DNA of 64,000 nucleotides from Archilochus colubris (Eukaryota; Chordata; Aves; Apodiformes; Trochilidae): the NCBI GenBank assembly GCA_023079485.1, contig CM041084.1, forward strand, positions 63,831,709-63,895,708, written 5' to 3'. The position numbers and the translations under genes are program-made. Each line of letters starts with the position of its first letter. Position 1 is the first letter of the stretch. The notes under the pieces were generated by a model. The model made no database searches and was not told the DNA's origin. It saw only the letters and a program-made list of their open reading frames with translations. This document shows, in pieces, positions 43,235 through 57,290 of this stretch.

Positions 43235-46200
43235 CTGGGACAACAGGCAGAAAAAAAGCTGATGAGTTTCAGTGACTGCTACACAGCTCTTTCCACAAAG
43301 AAGCACTTCATTTAGTGTATTAGGAACAAAACATTTTCAAATCACTATTCAGAGAACTTTACAAGGCTCTTTTTCTTTTTTAGGATGTTCAGTTAAAATA
43401 CTCATCTGAAGGCATAAAATTGCTACTGCAGTAATAGCAAGATTCTTAGTATCTTCCTAGAACAATCACCTTTATTCTAGCCACAGTCTTCATTTCTTAC
43501 AATACATGCTTAGATTCACCTGCCTGTTACTTTTGCTCTTAAAAATAAGATCAGAAAAGCCTTGGGCAAGGACCTCCTTTAGCCAGATCCACAGCCAGGA
43601 CTTCTGAGTAGGTACTACTGTAAGAGACTACATTTGAGATAGCATTCATGCCACTTATGCCAGAACACAGGACTAGAAAGGAAGACACAATATTCTGGAT
43701 ATTTCATTCCACCTAAATGACCAGAAGCCAACCTTGCCTTCTGTCTCCCGTCTTACTGACCAGAAGTAGCAACAGAACATCCCACTCTCAGTTTTAAAGA
43801 TGTGATAAGAGCAATCATTAAGAAACGGTACTCTGCTCCCACCACTGCCTTTTAGCTAAGGTTTTTATTTTTGGCATACTTTGGAATCTCAGATCTGTCA
43901 GATCCTAGATTACTGTGTCTGCGGGGTACACTGAATCGGATTCTCCTCTGCCAAGCAGAGTTCCCAGGATAAGGCACTTTATCATGACCCTTCTCCAGTG
44001 TCCCTTCTGCATTTTTTTCTACTCTGAAAAACTCACATAAAAATACAGAATTTGCAGAAAACACAATCCAGTTCTCTCCTCCACACCCCAGCTATCTGTG
44101 GCTTATAAGCATACACATACAAACAGCTCTGCACAGCTTTTATTTTAAGACAGACAGACAAAAATACCTCTAGTCCTTTACCCTGCAAACCTACAAGAAA
44201 GGTTTGGAGAGGCAGGGAGACTGACCCTTACTTCAAGCATTTCCTTTAATTATGCTGGCAAAAATCAGTACACCGGGGTTTCAAACATGCACTCCTTTCT
44301 AAAATCCAGAAACAGTCCTGATGAGAAAACTTTTAAAATTCCCCAGAAATTCACTTTACCGTAGCACTCCCGAACCAGAAATGATACTTACTGCAGACTG
44401 TGAAGAGGTGCCTGGCAGTGGTGCAAGCTCCAGGAGTTTCAAGGAAGGTTCCTTTGATCTTAGTAAATGTCCCCAGTGTAGGCAAACAATTTTGATTGTT
44501 TGATTGGAACTCTGATGAATAATGCATAACGTCAACTGGACTTCCTTTATCAGATAAAAATTGCCAGGATATGATGTTACTTAGCAACAGGAGGTGACAC
44601 TGTGATCATCTGCCCCACTCCCCCTCACCCTTCATACCGAAAAAATAAGCCCCTGGTTTTGATTTGATACAAACTTTCCCAAGGAGAAAAAATCTGCATC
44701 AAGTTTCTTTAAGAAATTGTTTTTCACTCTGATCTTCCTTGTTGCATCTTATATTGAGTTATTTTTAAGTGTTTCATAATGATTAACCATAACATTGTGT
44801 TTTGACTAATAATTTACTTTCAGTAAGTAAAATACCTACTTTCTCCATCATTTACCACAAGGGTAATGAGATTGTTAAATGTTCTGTTATCAATATAATG
44901 CAAATAACATCTTGAAGAGATTAATTTCTGACTTGGTACTGCATGTTGGACAAGGCAGACAGAAACAGCAATACATAAAATGTTCCAGTAATGCTATGAA
45001 GCATATAGATTATCCAGAAATTAATCCTTTTACTGAATTCCTACTTTAGTAATTCATTCATTCTTGAAACTCTAACATTTGATACAAGCATTCTCAAGGA
45101 ATCATTGCATTTCTGCATAAGATACAGCTTTATACAAAATACAGAATGTAGCTTGTTTCAGGAAATACACATTGATCAAAAGCCAAAGCACTGTGAAATA
45201 TTTTAAAAATAAATAAAATCAGATGCAGGAGGTAAGTACTTACCAGTATTACTGACCTCTTTCCATCCTACTGTCATGGAATAAGACTAAGCAAATGCAA
45301 CCCAGCCTGTGAGCCAGAATGAACAGCTTCTAATTTTCACTTCAACCTCGAAATCAAGAGTACTGAATAGAGAAAGGTGACAGATCTGCTGGTTTATATT
45401 ATGATGAAATGAAAGCTCTTAGCACAGATCTGAGTAGAACTGCTTTTTTTTATACTACATTAGGCTGCTAATTTGAGGAAAGTGAAAGGCTTTGTTTTAC
45501 TGTCTTTTATCTGTTCTCATTGCTACCCCCACAATTTAATTTGCATTTAAAATTATTCTTATGTCTCCACTGCATTCCAAGGTATGGAGCATTTTCTAAT
45601 CACGATGAATGTTCAGTGTGGTTTTTGTGCAGTGCCACTTTTATTCTGAGCCAGAAACATGGTGAGTAATTATAATTGCCAGCTATTTTCTAGAATGAAA
45701 TACAGAGTGGTTGTCTGATGCAGTTTCTGATTTTTCCTCCATTTAGCAGCACATTGCAACAAACTACTCAGTCAAAGCATTAATAAAAACATAAATCAAA
45801 TAGCAGAATGTCATGGCATGATAGCATAAACATGCATATCCAAAGACCATGAAAGAAGAATATGTTTCTACCAAGATCTTTTAAATTATAATTTGCCTTT
45901 CCCAGGTTTGAAAGTGGGCTTGGATGGCTAACAAACTTTAATCAGCACAGTTATCTCTTGGTGGCTTCCAGGTCATTTAGTTAAGCAATATCAGAGCTGT
46001 ATGATGAAGCCAGGCACTAAGGGCTAAAAAAGGCCATGCTATTGAGATGCACAGGGCATCATCCCTCACACAATGTCCAGGACCCTGCTTCTTCCAGTAG
46101 GTCTTAGTGTAGTTCCCCAAAGTCTGGTTTTGGAAGTGGATCAGAAATTGAAGAACACAGTGATAAAGCTATTCTTTGATAAATTTAGACACAGAAGTTC

Positions 46201-46520
46201 TGGATAAGAGAAGTGTCAGGAAGCAATCAGGCTTAGTCTTCCTGTATTTTCAGATATTCTACTGGAAAGATCAGGTATAAATGCCCTTTGAAATCCATTG
46301 CCACCAAACATTATTTGTGCTCAAAACAGGAGGTTATGAAAGGTTAGAAAAACATATGAAAACATTTCAGTATCACAAAACTCTGTATCAAGTAGCATAG
46401 GAATTTTTTTTTTCTTTTAAGAAGAAACCCAAGAAACCTCACAGTACAGGGTGTTTTTTTGGTGCAGGCTAGGAGCTAAGAATCCCTGTGAGCAGGTAAC
46501 TCCATGGGTTTCCACTCTTT
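43235..46520 (-). other. PHACTR1: PHACTR1 intron upstream of the start exon
   Basis: The acceptor before 43234 shows that the start exon is internal to the transcript, so this is intron. No upstream exon or CpG-rich promoter was found here. Confidence 0.6.
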
Positions 46521-47935
46521 AATCATAGAATCATAGAATGTCAGGTTGGAAGAGACCTCAAAGATCATCTGGTCCAACCCATACCCCGCTGAGCTGAGAC
46601 TTTCCAAACTGGGGGAATCCACCACTTCCCCTGGGAGACCATTTCAATGTCTGTCTGTCCTCATACTGAAATATTTTCCTCGCGTTCTTCCCCAGGAGCA
46701 ACTTGTGCCCATTGCCCCTTGTCTTGTCCATTGCTCCTTGTAAATAGGGACTCTCCATTTTCTTTATAGCTGCCCTTTAACTACTGGGACATTGTAATAA
46801 GGTCTCCCCTAAGCCTTCTCATCTCAAGGCTGAACAGACTCAGTTTTCTCAGCCTTTCCTTGTATGGGAAGTGTTTCAGTTCTCTGATTATCCTCATGGC
46901 TTTTCTCTGGACCCTCTGCCTTCTGTCAGCATCATTTTTGTATAGCAGGGACCAAAACTGGACGCAACACTCCAGCTGAGGTCTGAAAAGCACTGAGTGG
47001 AGTGGGATGGTGACTTCTTTGATGGTGATGTCTTTGTTGATGCAACCCAGCATCTGTTGGCACTGTTCACTCATGTTGAGCCTGTTGGCCACCAAGACCC
47101 CCAGGTCCCTTTCCAAAAGGCTGCTCTCTAGCCAAGTGGATCCCAGTCTGAACTGCACTCCTGGGTTCTGTGTTCCCAGGTGCAAGACCTTGCACTTCCC
47201 TACACTGAACTTCATAAAGTTCCTGTTAGCCCAATTCTCCAGTCTGTCTAAGTCATCCTGGAGAGTGGCTCTCCCTTCTGCAGTGTCAACCTCTCCACTC
47301 ATCTTGGTGTCATCAGCAAACTTCATTTGAGTGCTCTTGATCCCAACATCCAGGTCATAAACATAAAAATTCATAAAGATGTTAAACAGCATTGGTCCCA
47401 ATATTGATCACTGGGGGACTCCACTTGTGACCCATTACCAGCTGGAGGATGAACCATTTACCATCACCCTCTGGGTACAGTCTGTCAGCCAGTTCCTTGT
47501 CCAGGCCATGCTGAGTCAATTTGTTGAGGAGGAGGCTGTGGGGCACTGTACCAGAAGCCTTGGAAAAGTCCAGGCAGACAATGTCCACCACTCACCCTTT
47601 GTCAGCTGAGTGGGTTACTTTGTCATAGAAGGTAATCAGGTTTGTGAGGATCAGTATGCCCCTGATAAATCCATGTTGGCCTTTAAACTGACCCCTGATA
47701 ATACCCAGGAGGATTCTCTCCATGGCTTTCCCAGGGACTGAAGTGAGGCTAGTGGGTCTATAATTGCCTGTGTCCTCCTTGGAATGCTTCTTAAAGGTGG
47801 GGGTTACATTAGCCTTGCTCCAGTCTTCAGGGACATCTCCTGATCTCCATGACTTCTCAAAGATTACGGAGAGTGGCTTTGCATTTATATTGGCCAGGTC
47901 TCTCACCACCCTAGCGTGGATGGCATTTAAGATTT
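46521..47935 (-). mobile_element. CR1 LINE, 5'-truncated, with most of the reverse transcriptase
   Basis: The 3' end is marked by AATCATAGAATCATAGAAT at 46521. On minus, three broken frames in order (47909-47592, 47591-47382, 47401-46781) encode the reverse transcriptase. The first has the region with ANVTPTFKKHSKED and GNYRPTSLTS, the second LDFSKAS, and the third FADDTKM with the catalytic aspartates retained. Frame breaks near 47590 and 47400 and a 5' truncation make it inactive. It is the best-preserved RT core in the window. Confidence 0.93.
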
Positions 47936-49069
47936 CTTACATGCTTTTTCAAAGCACCCACACCGTATCAAAGGTAAGGGTGAGTATATGAACTCCAGGT
48001 AGTATCTAGTATGGCTGTTCCTACACTGACACTCCACTAAATATGGTTGAATTGAGTTGGCTTCTCCCAGTGCCACCTTAGTGGTGGATCTGGCTTATGC
48101 AAACCATGTTCCTGTTTCCAGAGGTGTGACAAATATTTTCCTTCCTTAACACAAATTAAAGCAAAAACAAAGAGCAGGAGTATAGCAAGCCACCATCTTT
48201 GCATTTTGTAGAGCTGTTACCACCCTTCTTTGCAGTTTGGAGAGTTTGTGTTTTCCATGACAACTACTGAACAGTAGGTCTCTCCAAGCTGTCCTCTGAT
48301 AATTATTGAATCCATTATCTTACGGACAGTGGGCCCTATTTAGCCCAGCTGACTTTCTTCAACAGAAAACCAGAAAAAAAAGAAAAAAACAACAGAAAAA
48401 AACCTGGCAACAGAACCTGACACAGAAAGAAAGATACAAGACGGGAACACTGTACCCTGTCCACTCCAAGGACCACATTTGCTTGTTTGCGAGCAGCATG
48501 GAATTTATTTATTTTTTTCTTCAGGGTGCATTGGGTCTCCCAGTCAGAAGGAAGGTGGAAAAAATAAAAAAAAATTAGTGCTGGAAAATGTTTTGCAGTA
48601 CCTGTCCTTTAGCCTTCGGTATGCCCTTCTGGTCCTCTTTGCGATCAGCCTTTCAATCTGCATTGTCATCTGCCACCCTGACTGACAAGCATAGTCACTG
48701 AAATCACCAGCAGCCTCTCTACTGACCATTGCAGGATCATCCATCTTGATACTTTCATCCATCTCAGGGATTTACAGTTCACTTTCAGTTACAGTGCAGC
48801 AGTTCTGACAGCTGCGAAGAGCTCTCTCTGACTAGAGGGTACTTAGCAACAAGAAAGATAACAGTGCCTTTATATTTATATGTTTCTGTGGCATTCATCA
48901 CCATGAGGGAAATCCTTGCCTGCTTGGTTACAAAGTCTTTAGCATGGCAGTGTGGGCTCAGATTTGAACTGCAGTCCAGAGAGAGCTTTACCCTCAGAAT
49001 AGGAGATCTGTTACCTCCAGTTTAGATGAAAAGCCTGCGCACCTAGAAGAACGTGACCGAACAAGAAGC
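47936..49069. other. No gene seen
   Basis: Presumed upstream PHACTR1 intron between two CR1 fragments. Contains an A-rich stretch near 48360-48400. Confidence 0.5.
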
Positions 49070-49332
49070 TGCTGGCACAATCTTGAACATAGATGGAACA
49101 AATTTCATCTGAACATGGGCAGGAGCTTCTTTACTTTGAGGGTAGCAGAGCACTGGAACAGGCTACCCAGGGAGGTGAAGTGTCTATCTCTGGAGACATT
49201 GAAAACCCACCTGGATGCCACCTGGGTGCCATCCTGTGCAACCTGCTCTAGGTAAATATGCCCTGGCAGAGGGGTTGAATCTGATAATCTCAAGAGGTCC
49301 CTTCCATACCCTAACATTCTGTGATTCTATAA
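49070..49332 (+). mobile_element. CR1 LINE 3' UTR fragment
   Basis: The sequence follows the CR1 3' UTR closely (GGCAGGAGCTTCTTTACTTTGAGG..., GCACTGGAACAGGCTACCCAGG, then CATTCTGTGATTCTATAA). Plus orientation, 5'-truncated. Confidence 0.92.
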
Positions 49333-52156
49333 CATTCAGGTGGAACAGATCTGTTTTAAATTAGGTATGATTCCCAGATCTTTGAATCTGGCTTCACATA
49401 TCCTTGGAGGATGAACTACATATCCTTGAGGCTAACTCTGAAGGTTTTGCACAACTCTTGAGCCAATGCAGAGCACTGAGATGTGTGCTGTGACTTGGTT
49501 TCCAAAGACCAGCAGAGTGCCTCAGGGGCAGAAGAAGGAAAGACAGCAGTAGGCAGAACCAGAAACTCTTCATCTCTCTGAACACACTTCCCTGTGCTCT
49601 TATCAAGCCCTGAAGCCAAACTTGTGAAATCTCTTTTGTTGACTGGATCTTTTATCAGAATGGGTGCAACTGTTTTGTAACATACACAGATACCCACGGA
49701 GGACTAGGCTGAGACCGGACTCTTTCTGAGTTAGGCCGTAAAACCAACCTACTGAAATCTGTTAAAGAAATGTTTGGAAAAAAATCTGTCACGCTTTGGA
49801 AAAGCTGGCATTCCTCATCATGAGCTTAAGTAACTTATTTCATCACATTTGACTTTTCCAAATTTAAAAAAAGGAAAAAAAAGGAAAAAAGAAACCAACC
49901 TCAAAACAAGCCCTCAAGGGGAAAGTAATTGAGCACTTGGTATTTAAAAGGAGTGAGTAGCCTTCTGGTTTTCTAACAGCCAGATACATGTAGGCATAGG
50001 GCTGTTTTTTTTTCCTACCCTGAACTCTCTATTGAGAACATAACTGTTACTGGAATGACTCAGAGCCTTGGAAAAAAAAAGTCTGCTGCTGACAAACACT
50101 AATATTAACCTGAAAGAAAGTGGGAGAGAGAATGTAATGTGTGACTGAAAAAGTGTAGGCAAGGTGATTATTACAGAGAGTTGTTTCCTGAGGGATACGT
50201 TCAGAATAAAGGGAGAATATAAAAGTTTAAGCCCCTAAGCTATGAAGAATAGGGTTTTTTGAAATTATAATTATGAGTCTTATGCTTCAATATATTAAAA
50301 AGAGAGGATTGCTAGCAAAATTAGGACACAAATATGTTCTCTATTTCTTATTTGTAAAGCAAGACAAGTATTATGAGGAAAACAACACACAATAAAACAT
50401 AAAAATACTCAAATGAGAGTTACAAATGTCTTACAGTGATAGAGACTGATACCAATGCTAAAAATTTTGAACAACTCCATCTTGCTATCCTCAGGCTGCA
50501 ACTACAGTTGTAAGAGAGAGGGCACTCCCAGTGTAAAGGCTTAAAGATAGGTCTGGCTCTTGATATCAGTGGAAGGTTTTACTTAGGCTTTCATACAATC
50601 AGGGTCATATTCTTGTGATTTAGGTTCAAAGCAAGAACTGCATGGATTCCAATGCAGAAGTGATGAACAAAGGCAGCTCTGGCATCCTGTGACATGACTA
50701 AGAAGTTCAAGAAGTTGCTAGTTGAGAAATTCTTACAAGTGCTGTCATGGAGAACAAGGGTTAGCTATCCTGCATAGAAAAAGTCTATTCTAAGATGATA
50801 TATGGCAATTTGATACGCCTTCATTTGAGGGAGGAGAGGTTGGAGTCATAATTAAATAATAAACATACTAGAGAAGAGAGATTTTGGGAGAACACTTATG
50901 TTAGAGCCAAATTCTTCAGACCTTATACAGGCAGAAATTCTTCTGTATTAAATAGACCTTCGTCATCCTCCTCAATTACATGACCAAATTACTTTTTTTT
51001 TCTTCCAAAAATGGAATGGAGGAGCTTTCCTCTGTTCATTCCCATGGGTGACTTGGTGGAAGCAGAGAAACACTGAGCTATCTGTGGCAGGGGAAGAGGA
51101 TGAAACTAGTAAAAGAGATGTCTTGGGAAAGCCTTCCTTCATTGCCCTACCAGCATGCAGCAGTCATGGAGGTGGAGACATCCCTTTCAGCTTCCTACTC
51201 ACTTTTCAAGGAGTTCTGGCAAAGGAACTTTAAAATTATTCAGAGGGGCATCTGGAAACAATGACAGACAGCAAAATCACCATGCTCCATGCCCTTCCTG
51301 CAACTGAACAGTGACCAGAGCTTGAGCTATCCCCCACACACAGGATAGTGTGGCTGGCCAAAGATGTAGCAGGGAATGCCTTTAATTTGCACAAATGCAG
51401 ATACCAGTGCTCTCAGTCTTCACTTTCATTGAAAGAGGGGGAAACCTAGCACAGGAAGCTGGAAAGAATTGTACACTTATAGTCTCCTGAAAGCCTTTGA
51501 GAAATTGCACTGCTAGTGGGTCATTCCTAAACCTGGTTTCAGTTTGTTGCTGGTTGCAAATGAGATAAAAAATCTGAAGTAACATGACTGCACTTGATAA
51601 AAATCTAGGAAGAGCAATCTGGTTAGAACAAAATCAAATTACTTCTTTCTTACTGACTGGATGTAAGGGAAAGACATAACTATAGACTATTAATGAAGTT
51701 ACAAGGTGTAGTCCTCGAATAACATGATGAGATTTAATATTCATTGTGCACTGTGCATACATTGATCAATAATGCATATGAATGCCAGTTTCTGAATAAT
51801 TTACATAAAAATCACTCTAGTCTCCTTTCCTGTTCCTACACTGTGCCATCCTCCAAAACCTGTATCAACTACTGATATGGTTTTCAGACGAGTTTAATCT
51901 GTCTTTTTATTAGTAACTTCCCTAAAAAGACAGATCAACAAGAGCTTAAGAAAAAGCATCCACCCATCTTATGTTTCTTCCCCTGTGTTGCTCTGGATCT
52001 ACTGAGAAGCCACATCCTTTGCTGTAGGAATATTTATAGGACTTGTAATGAAAAAGGTGGGCACGTATTACTGTACCGCACCACTGGAGTTTTTCCAAAG
52101 TTTCCTTTGCCTTTAACTTAGTCATGGTGTAGTTTTTAATTTGCCCAACTTGGATA

Positions 52157-52195
52157 TTATATATATATATATGTACATATACATATATATACATT
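52157..52195. repeat. TA/ATAC-rich microsatellite
   Basis: An imperfect (TA)n run merges into GTACATATACATATATATACAT. Confidence 0.9.
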
Positions 52196-53283
52196 TCAAG
52201 TATTTAAGTGCATTCAATGTACAAATATGCAAGTATTAAGTCTATTGCTGTGCTTTCAGTATTTATCAAAGGATTTGATCCTGTATAATGCAGGGTTACA
52301 CAATGTCAAAAAATGACGAGCAAGAGAAAAAGACAGAAAAACCTAATTCTCTCTTAATGATACTGAGACTGTAGACCTGCCAAGTTACTTTGCCTGGTAG
52401 CAAAAGTATGACCTAACGAGGAACACATATTTCAGCTGTGTTCCATTATCAGGATGGGGGCTACACTATTTCTCACATCTCGTCAGACATGCCTGCTTTC
52501 TGCCCACGTCCTGCTTTTCCACCATACAGTACAGGCTCAGGAGAGTACTTGAAACTCCTCATGTTGCTCAGGATTTCAAAGAATTTTCCCTTGCCTTTGA
52601 GCAGAACCTTTTTGCACCTTCAGTAGGAATTTGCAGGACTAAAATCATATTTACATTCCACCATGGAACAGCTAATGCAGATCCTCTCCGGTTTCTTCTA
52701 CTTGACAGAAGACCAGGTCTTTTAACAACACCAGGCTGGAGATAGTTTCTAAAAAAAACCAACATGAGCTGAAGTCTTTTATGTGGGTTACATTTTTTTT
52801 AAGTTAACCCCATTGAGAAGAAAAATAATGCATTTATTCTGCCCAAGTTTCACTAATTATTAGAGACACTATAATCACATTAGTGAGGTGTATCCCCATG
52901 AAGTGTCAGAACAGCATGTACAGGCAGACTGCAAATAATTGCCCTGACAAATGGCATTTCACAGTCTATGGGTGGTCTTCCCAAAATAACATTCAGTGCT
53001 TGCTCAGTGCCCCTTAGGCTGATAAGTAATTTGAATAAAATGTTGTCTTTGGGAGAATGAAGAAAAAAGGTGTTTGTGGTGCAGCCTAGAAGTTAGATTT
53101 TTTTAATATGAATTTCATTGTTTAAAAACATTCTGAAAATCAATGGAAAGTCCAACAAATTTAGATTAGACTCAGTAAGTAAAGTGCTTCAGTTTCATTC
53201 CTTACAGGGCAGATACTTCTCTTATAATAGACTACTTCAGAAACACTGCAAATCGTACCTTTAAGCCTCCTTGATTAACTATC

Positions 53284-53324
53284 ATTTGCATGTTGTGTAG
53301 CTGTAATTTTAAAACCATTTGCAT
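53284..53324 (+). promoter_or_regulatory. Pair of perfect octamer motifs
   Basis: ATTTGCAT, the POU/Oct consensus, occurs at 53284-53291 and 53317-53324, 33 bases apart. About 200 bases downstream are an AP-1-like TGACTCA (53480-53486) and two CTATAAA motifs (53521-53537). The cluster could be an enhancer in the intron upstream of the PHACTR1 start exon. This is inference from motif content only. Confidence 0.25.
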
Positions 53325-55539
53325 TTCTTAGTTAGCAACATCAGCAAGTGTCCCTTGCGTGGCACAACACATACCATCCACACAACATTTCCAGGGACCT
53401 GAATACCGTCAGACCACACAGCTGGCATTCTGCTCCTTGGCACGTTTGAGGTGACCGGATGGTCGCAGGCTTAAATATGTGACTCACACCTCCTTGCTTT
53501 TTCATGGGCTGGCATGGGAGCTATAAACTAACTATAAATCCAGGGATTGCTTTCTGTTGACTTCCAATATTGAAGCCAAGTGAATGCTGATTCACAATGG
53601 CAAGGAAACATCAAAGCCCGGCCTGACAGTCAGGCCTCAGCAATCCTGTTGTCATTAGGGTGTGCACAGCAGTAATTGCAGGACACAGTTTTCCTGGGGT
53701 TCCTGCTGCAGCAGATTTACAGATTCTGCTCCTGAGGAGGGGTTGCCTTGATAGCTCCCATGTTGCACAATAGAAGGAAACATGAAGCTCAGAGCAGCTG
53801 TGGAATTGCAGCCCTGAAGCTACAAAGATGGGTGTTTTGAAGAGGTCACTGCCTCAGCGAAGAGGTGAAGGTGATACCTGGTCTGTTAATGTAACCCTGC
53901 TGCATTTTTTTTGAGAAATATGAATTTAATATTTTTCCTTCCTCTATAAAAGACTCCCAGGGTAATAATAACAATAAAAACCTCCCCCCAGTGTTTTCTT
54001 TTTAAACACATCAAGCATCAGAAAAGCTGTCATTTCAGACCAACTTCTGCCCATCCCTATGGCAACTAATGGAAGCATTTAATACTATATATACAAAATG
54101 TAATTTGCTCCCCCGCCATCTCTAGTTATACTCTTCTTTTTATGCTAAAATTGCTCCATGACGCCTACAATGTTTGGAAAATGCTTCTGAAATGACACGC
54201 ATCAGAAGTTCAACGTCACTGAAAAAGCTCAAGTGACCAATTAAAAAATACTGATTTTGAAAAAGCAGTTGAGGAAATTACCAGAGGCAAAAAATATATT
54301 GTCTGAATGGTCATATTTGTAGTCTTGGAATGCCCAGCATTAAAACTAACAATGTCTTCAGAATAAAAAAGGGGGGAGAACAGAAATCAGACACTGATGA
54401 TCAAACCAGTGACAGTATTTAATATCTTTACAGATATTAAAGAACTTTAAAAACTGTGAAGCAGTCTCTGGAAATCCTTCTGCCTAGCCCTGTTTAGCTT
54501 TAGAAGCTACTTAAAGGCAGCTTGAATTCAGGGCTTAAAATGTTAAATCAAAAATAATGAAAAGATAAAATTAATATGGATTTTTTTAATCTCCTTATCA
54601 GAAGGGAGAGATATATTCATTGCTTACAGCTTCATGTTATGAAGCTTCTGTAACAGAGAACACACTTAAAGTTATTATTTGGCTGTCCAGATCATCTGCT
54701 TTGGTGTTCTCTATACCTTACATCTTTCATCTATACCCATTTCAAACAGAGTTGAGTACCATACAGTTAAAAGCATTATTAAATACAAACATACTAGGAA
54801 ATAATTTATTTCTGGTGCCCCCTTTGAAGTAGTCAAATATGCACAAGGACAAAAAGCATCTCAGGTTCAAGTAAGCTATATTTAAAGAAATATATAAAGA
54901 TATTTTTATAGTACATAAATATATGCATCCATATAGATGTTTTTACATATATATAAAGAAATGAGGCAAATAAGAAGAGGGCTATTATGTGATAACATTT
55001 TTGTCATTGTTATAACAATAACAGAAATTTCGCAGATACCTTCAGAATCTCAAGTAGGGATTTCTAGAATGAAAATGAATCCACATCATTAAGCTGAAGA
55101 TACAGAGTAGCTCTGCCATTACCTGAATTCTTTATTAGAGTGTGATGCTCTGCAGACAACAGGTCTTGTAACAATCACCAGTCAGCAAGGACAGGTATCA
55201 CCTGCAATCTAAGCTGAGCAGCTTGATAGTAGGCTTCAAGAAAACACAAAAAGTTCTGCAGAATTTTGTGCTTCTTAGAGATGGCCAGCAGAGGCAAGAA
55301 AAGGAGAAGTAACAACTAATTAAAGAGAAAGTTCTTTACAGTATTTCTTTTGAAGTGTATGAAGGAAAGTCAGTTTCTGCAGCTGTGAGTGGGCACAGCA
55401 GCAACTGGAGCCAGACAGGGCTGGCTGCTTCCTCTGAATCATCTTTCTTGCTCTTCCCTTGTGCTAGTACCCTACCTATCTACCTGTGTTATCTACCCAG
55501 GGATGGACCATTGGCAAGTACCTGGTTCAATGAGATGAA

Positions 55540-57290
55540 GGTCTAACCAGGTACCTTTCCATGAGGTATGAGAAGTGACAGGTGATAGTGGTGGGAGACT
55601 CTTCTGAGAGGGACAGAAGCACCCATTTGCCAACCTGACCCACTCTCTAGAGAGTTCTCTTGCTTACCAGGGGCTTGCATGAGGGATGTTGCTGAAAGAC
55701 TCCCTAAACTCATACTGTCCCACTGATTCCTCTCCACTCCTGCAGTTTCCTGTGAGTTCCAGTGATACAGCCAGGAGAAATCTGAAGATCATTAAGAGGG
55801 ATTACAGAGCCCTGAGAGTGATGGTGGGGATTGATCCTTCCAGTCAAAGGGAAGGGGCTTGAAAGGGCAAATCTTACAAATGGTTACAGGAGTGGTGCTG
55901 CAGCCAGGACTTTAGCTTCCTAGACCATGGGACTCTCTTTGAGAACCCTCGTTTCCTAGTGGCTGATAAATTCATCTTACAGACAAAGGTGACAGTGTCT
56001 TTGGCCATAAGCTTGCCAATCTAAAGCTAGAAATGCCAGGGAAAGGGATCCTCAGTCCATCCCACTGCCACCACGTTGAAGCCAAAGCCAGTAAGAGATG
56101 CCTTAGGGGTGAAAGCTCACAGGCTAGCAGGAGAACACCTGAAATGAAGGAGAATGGAATCCAGGGCAGTGAGGAAGCTTCAGTGGGGGCCCAATTTAAA
56201 TGCATCTATGCAAAAGCAAATAGCATGGGAAATAAGCAGGAGGATTTAAAAACGTGTACATGCCTGCAGGGCTGTGATGATATTGGTATCACTGGGATGT
56301 GGTGGGAAGACTCCTATGACTGCAGCATGGGAATGGATGGGTATAATCTCTTTAGGAAGGACAGGTAGGGAAGAAGAGGAAGGGGTTTGTTGCCCTCTAC
56401 ATCAATGACCAGTTGGTGTCCAGGGAGTTCTGTCTGGGGATGGATGAGGAGTTGATGGAGAATTTATGGGTCAGAGTTAAAGGGAAGACAGGGGCAGGTG
56501 ATACAGTGAGGGTCTGCTACAGACTACCTAACCAGGATGACCGAGTGGATGAGGCCCTCCTCAGACAGATAGGAGCAGCTTCCCATTCACATGCCATGGT
56601 TCTCAGGGGGAATTTCAACCATCCCAACATCTGCTGGAGGGACAACACAGCAAAGCAGCAGCAATCCAGAAAGTTCTTGGAATGCATTGATAACAAATTT
56701 CTTCTCCAAGTGGTAGAAGAGCCAACTAGAAAAGGTTCTATTCTGGACCCTGTTCTCACCAGCAAGGATGGGCTAGTGGATAATGTGAAGTTTAAGGGCA
56801 GCCTTGGCTGCAGCAGTCATGAAGCTGTGGAATTCAGGATCCAAGGGACCTTGAAGGCTGTAAAGTTGGGCTTGTGCCAACTGCTTGAAGTTCAACAAGG
56901 CCAAGTGCAAGTTCCTGCACCTGGGTCAGGGCAATCTCAAGCACAAATATAGGTTGGGCAAAGAATGGGTTGAGAACAGTCTTGAGGAGAAGGCTGTTCT
57001 TGAGGATATTGGTTGGTGAGAACCTCAACATGAGCCAGCAATGTGCACTTGCAGCCCAGAAAGCCAACCCTATTCTGGGCTGCATCAAAAGAAGCATAGC
57101 CAGGAGGTCGAGGGAGGTTATCCTGCCCCTCTACTCCTCTCTCATGAGATGCCACCTGAAGTACTGTGGCCAGTTCTGGAGCCTCAACACAGGAAAGACA
57201 TGGAGCTGTTGGAGCAAGTCCAGAGAAATGCCACAAAGATGATGAGAGAGCTGGAGCACCTCTCTTGTGAAGACAGGATTTTCTATTTAT
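55540..57290 (+). mobile_element. CR1 LINE with ORF1 and endonuclease, internally deleted
   Basis: In order, this holds an ORF1 remnant of the esterase (SGNH-hydrolase-like) type from about 55540 (GTGGTGGGAGACTC..., then a later DHGTLFE-like block near 55925), an ORF2 apurinic endonuclease region (56172-56860 in two frames), and then a jump to the C-terminal end of ORF2 (about 56868-57290, [13 protein letters not shown] then [16 protein letters not shown]). The reverse transcriptase palm between them is missing. The endonuclease motif normally GDFN reads GNFN, and the SDH triplet reads SSH, so catalytic residues are also lost. The 3' tail with the octamer repeats is absent. Ends are approximate. 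Confidence 0.85.

Larger units (their letters stand above)
49333..55539. other. No gene seen
   Basis: Presumed upstream PHACTR1 intron. An A/G-rich stretch near 49865-49892, a TA microsatellite and the octamer pair are the only features noted. Confidence 0.5.

Noticed and set aside
56413..56952. A 179-codon plus-strand frame as a possible host endonuclease gene
   Set aside because: It is the CR1 endonuclease domain with altered active-site motifs, inside a larger CR1 copy.
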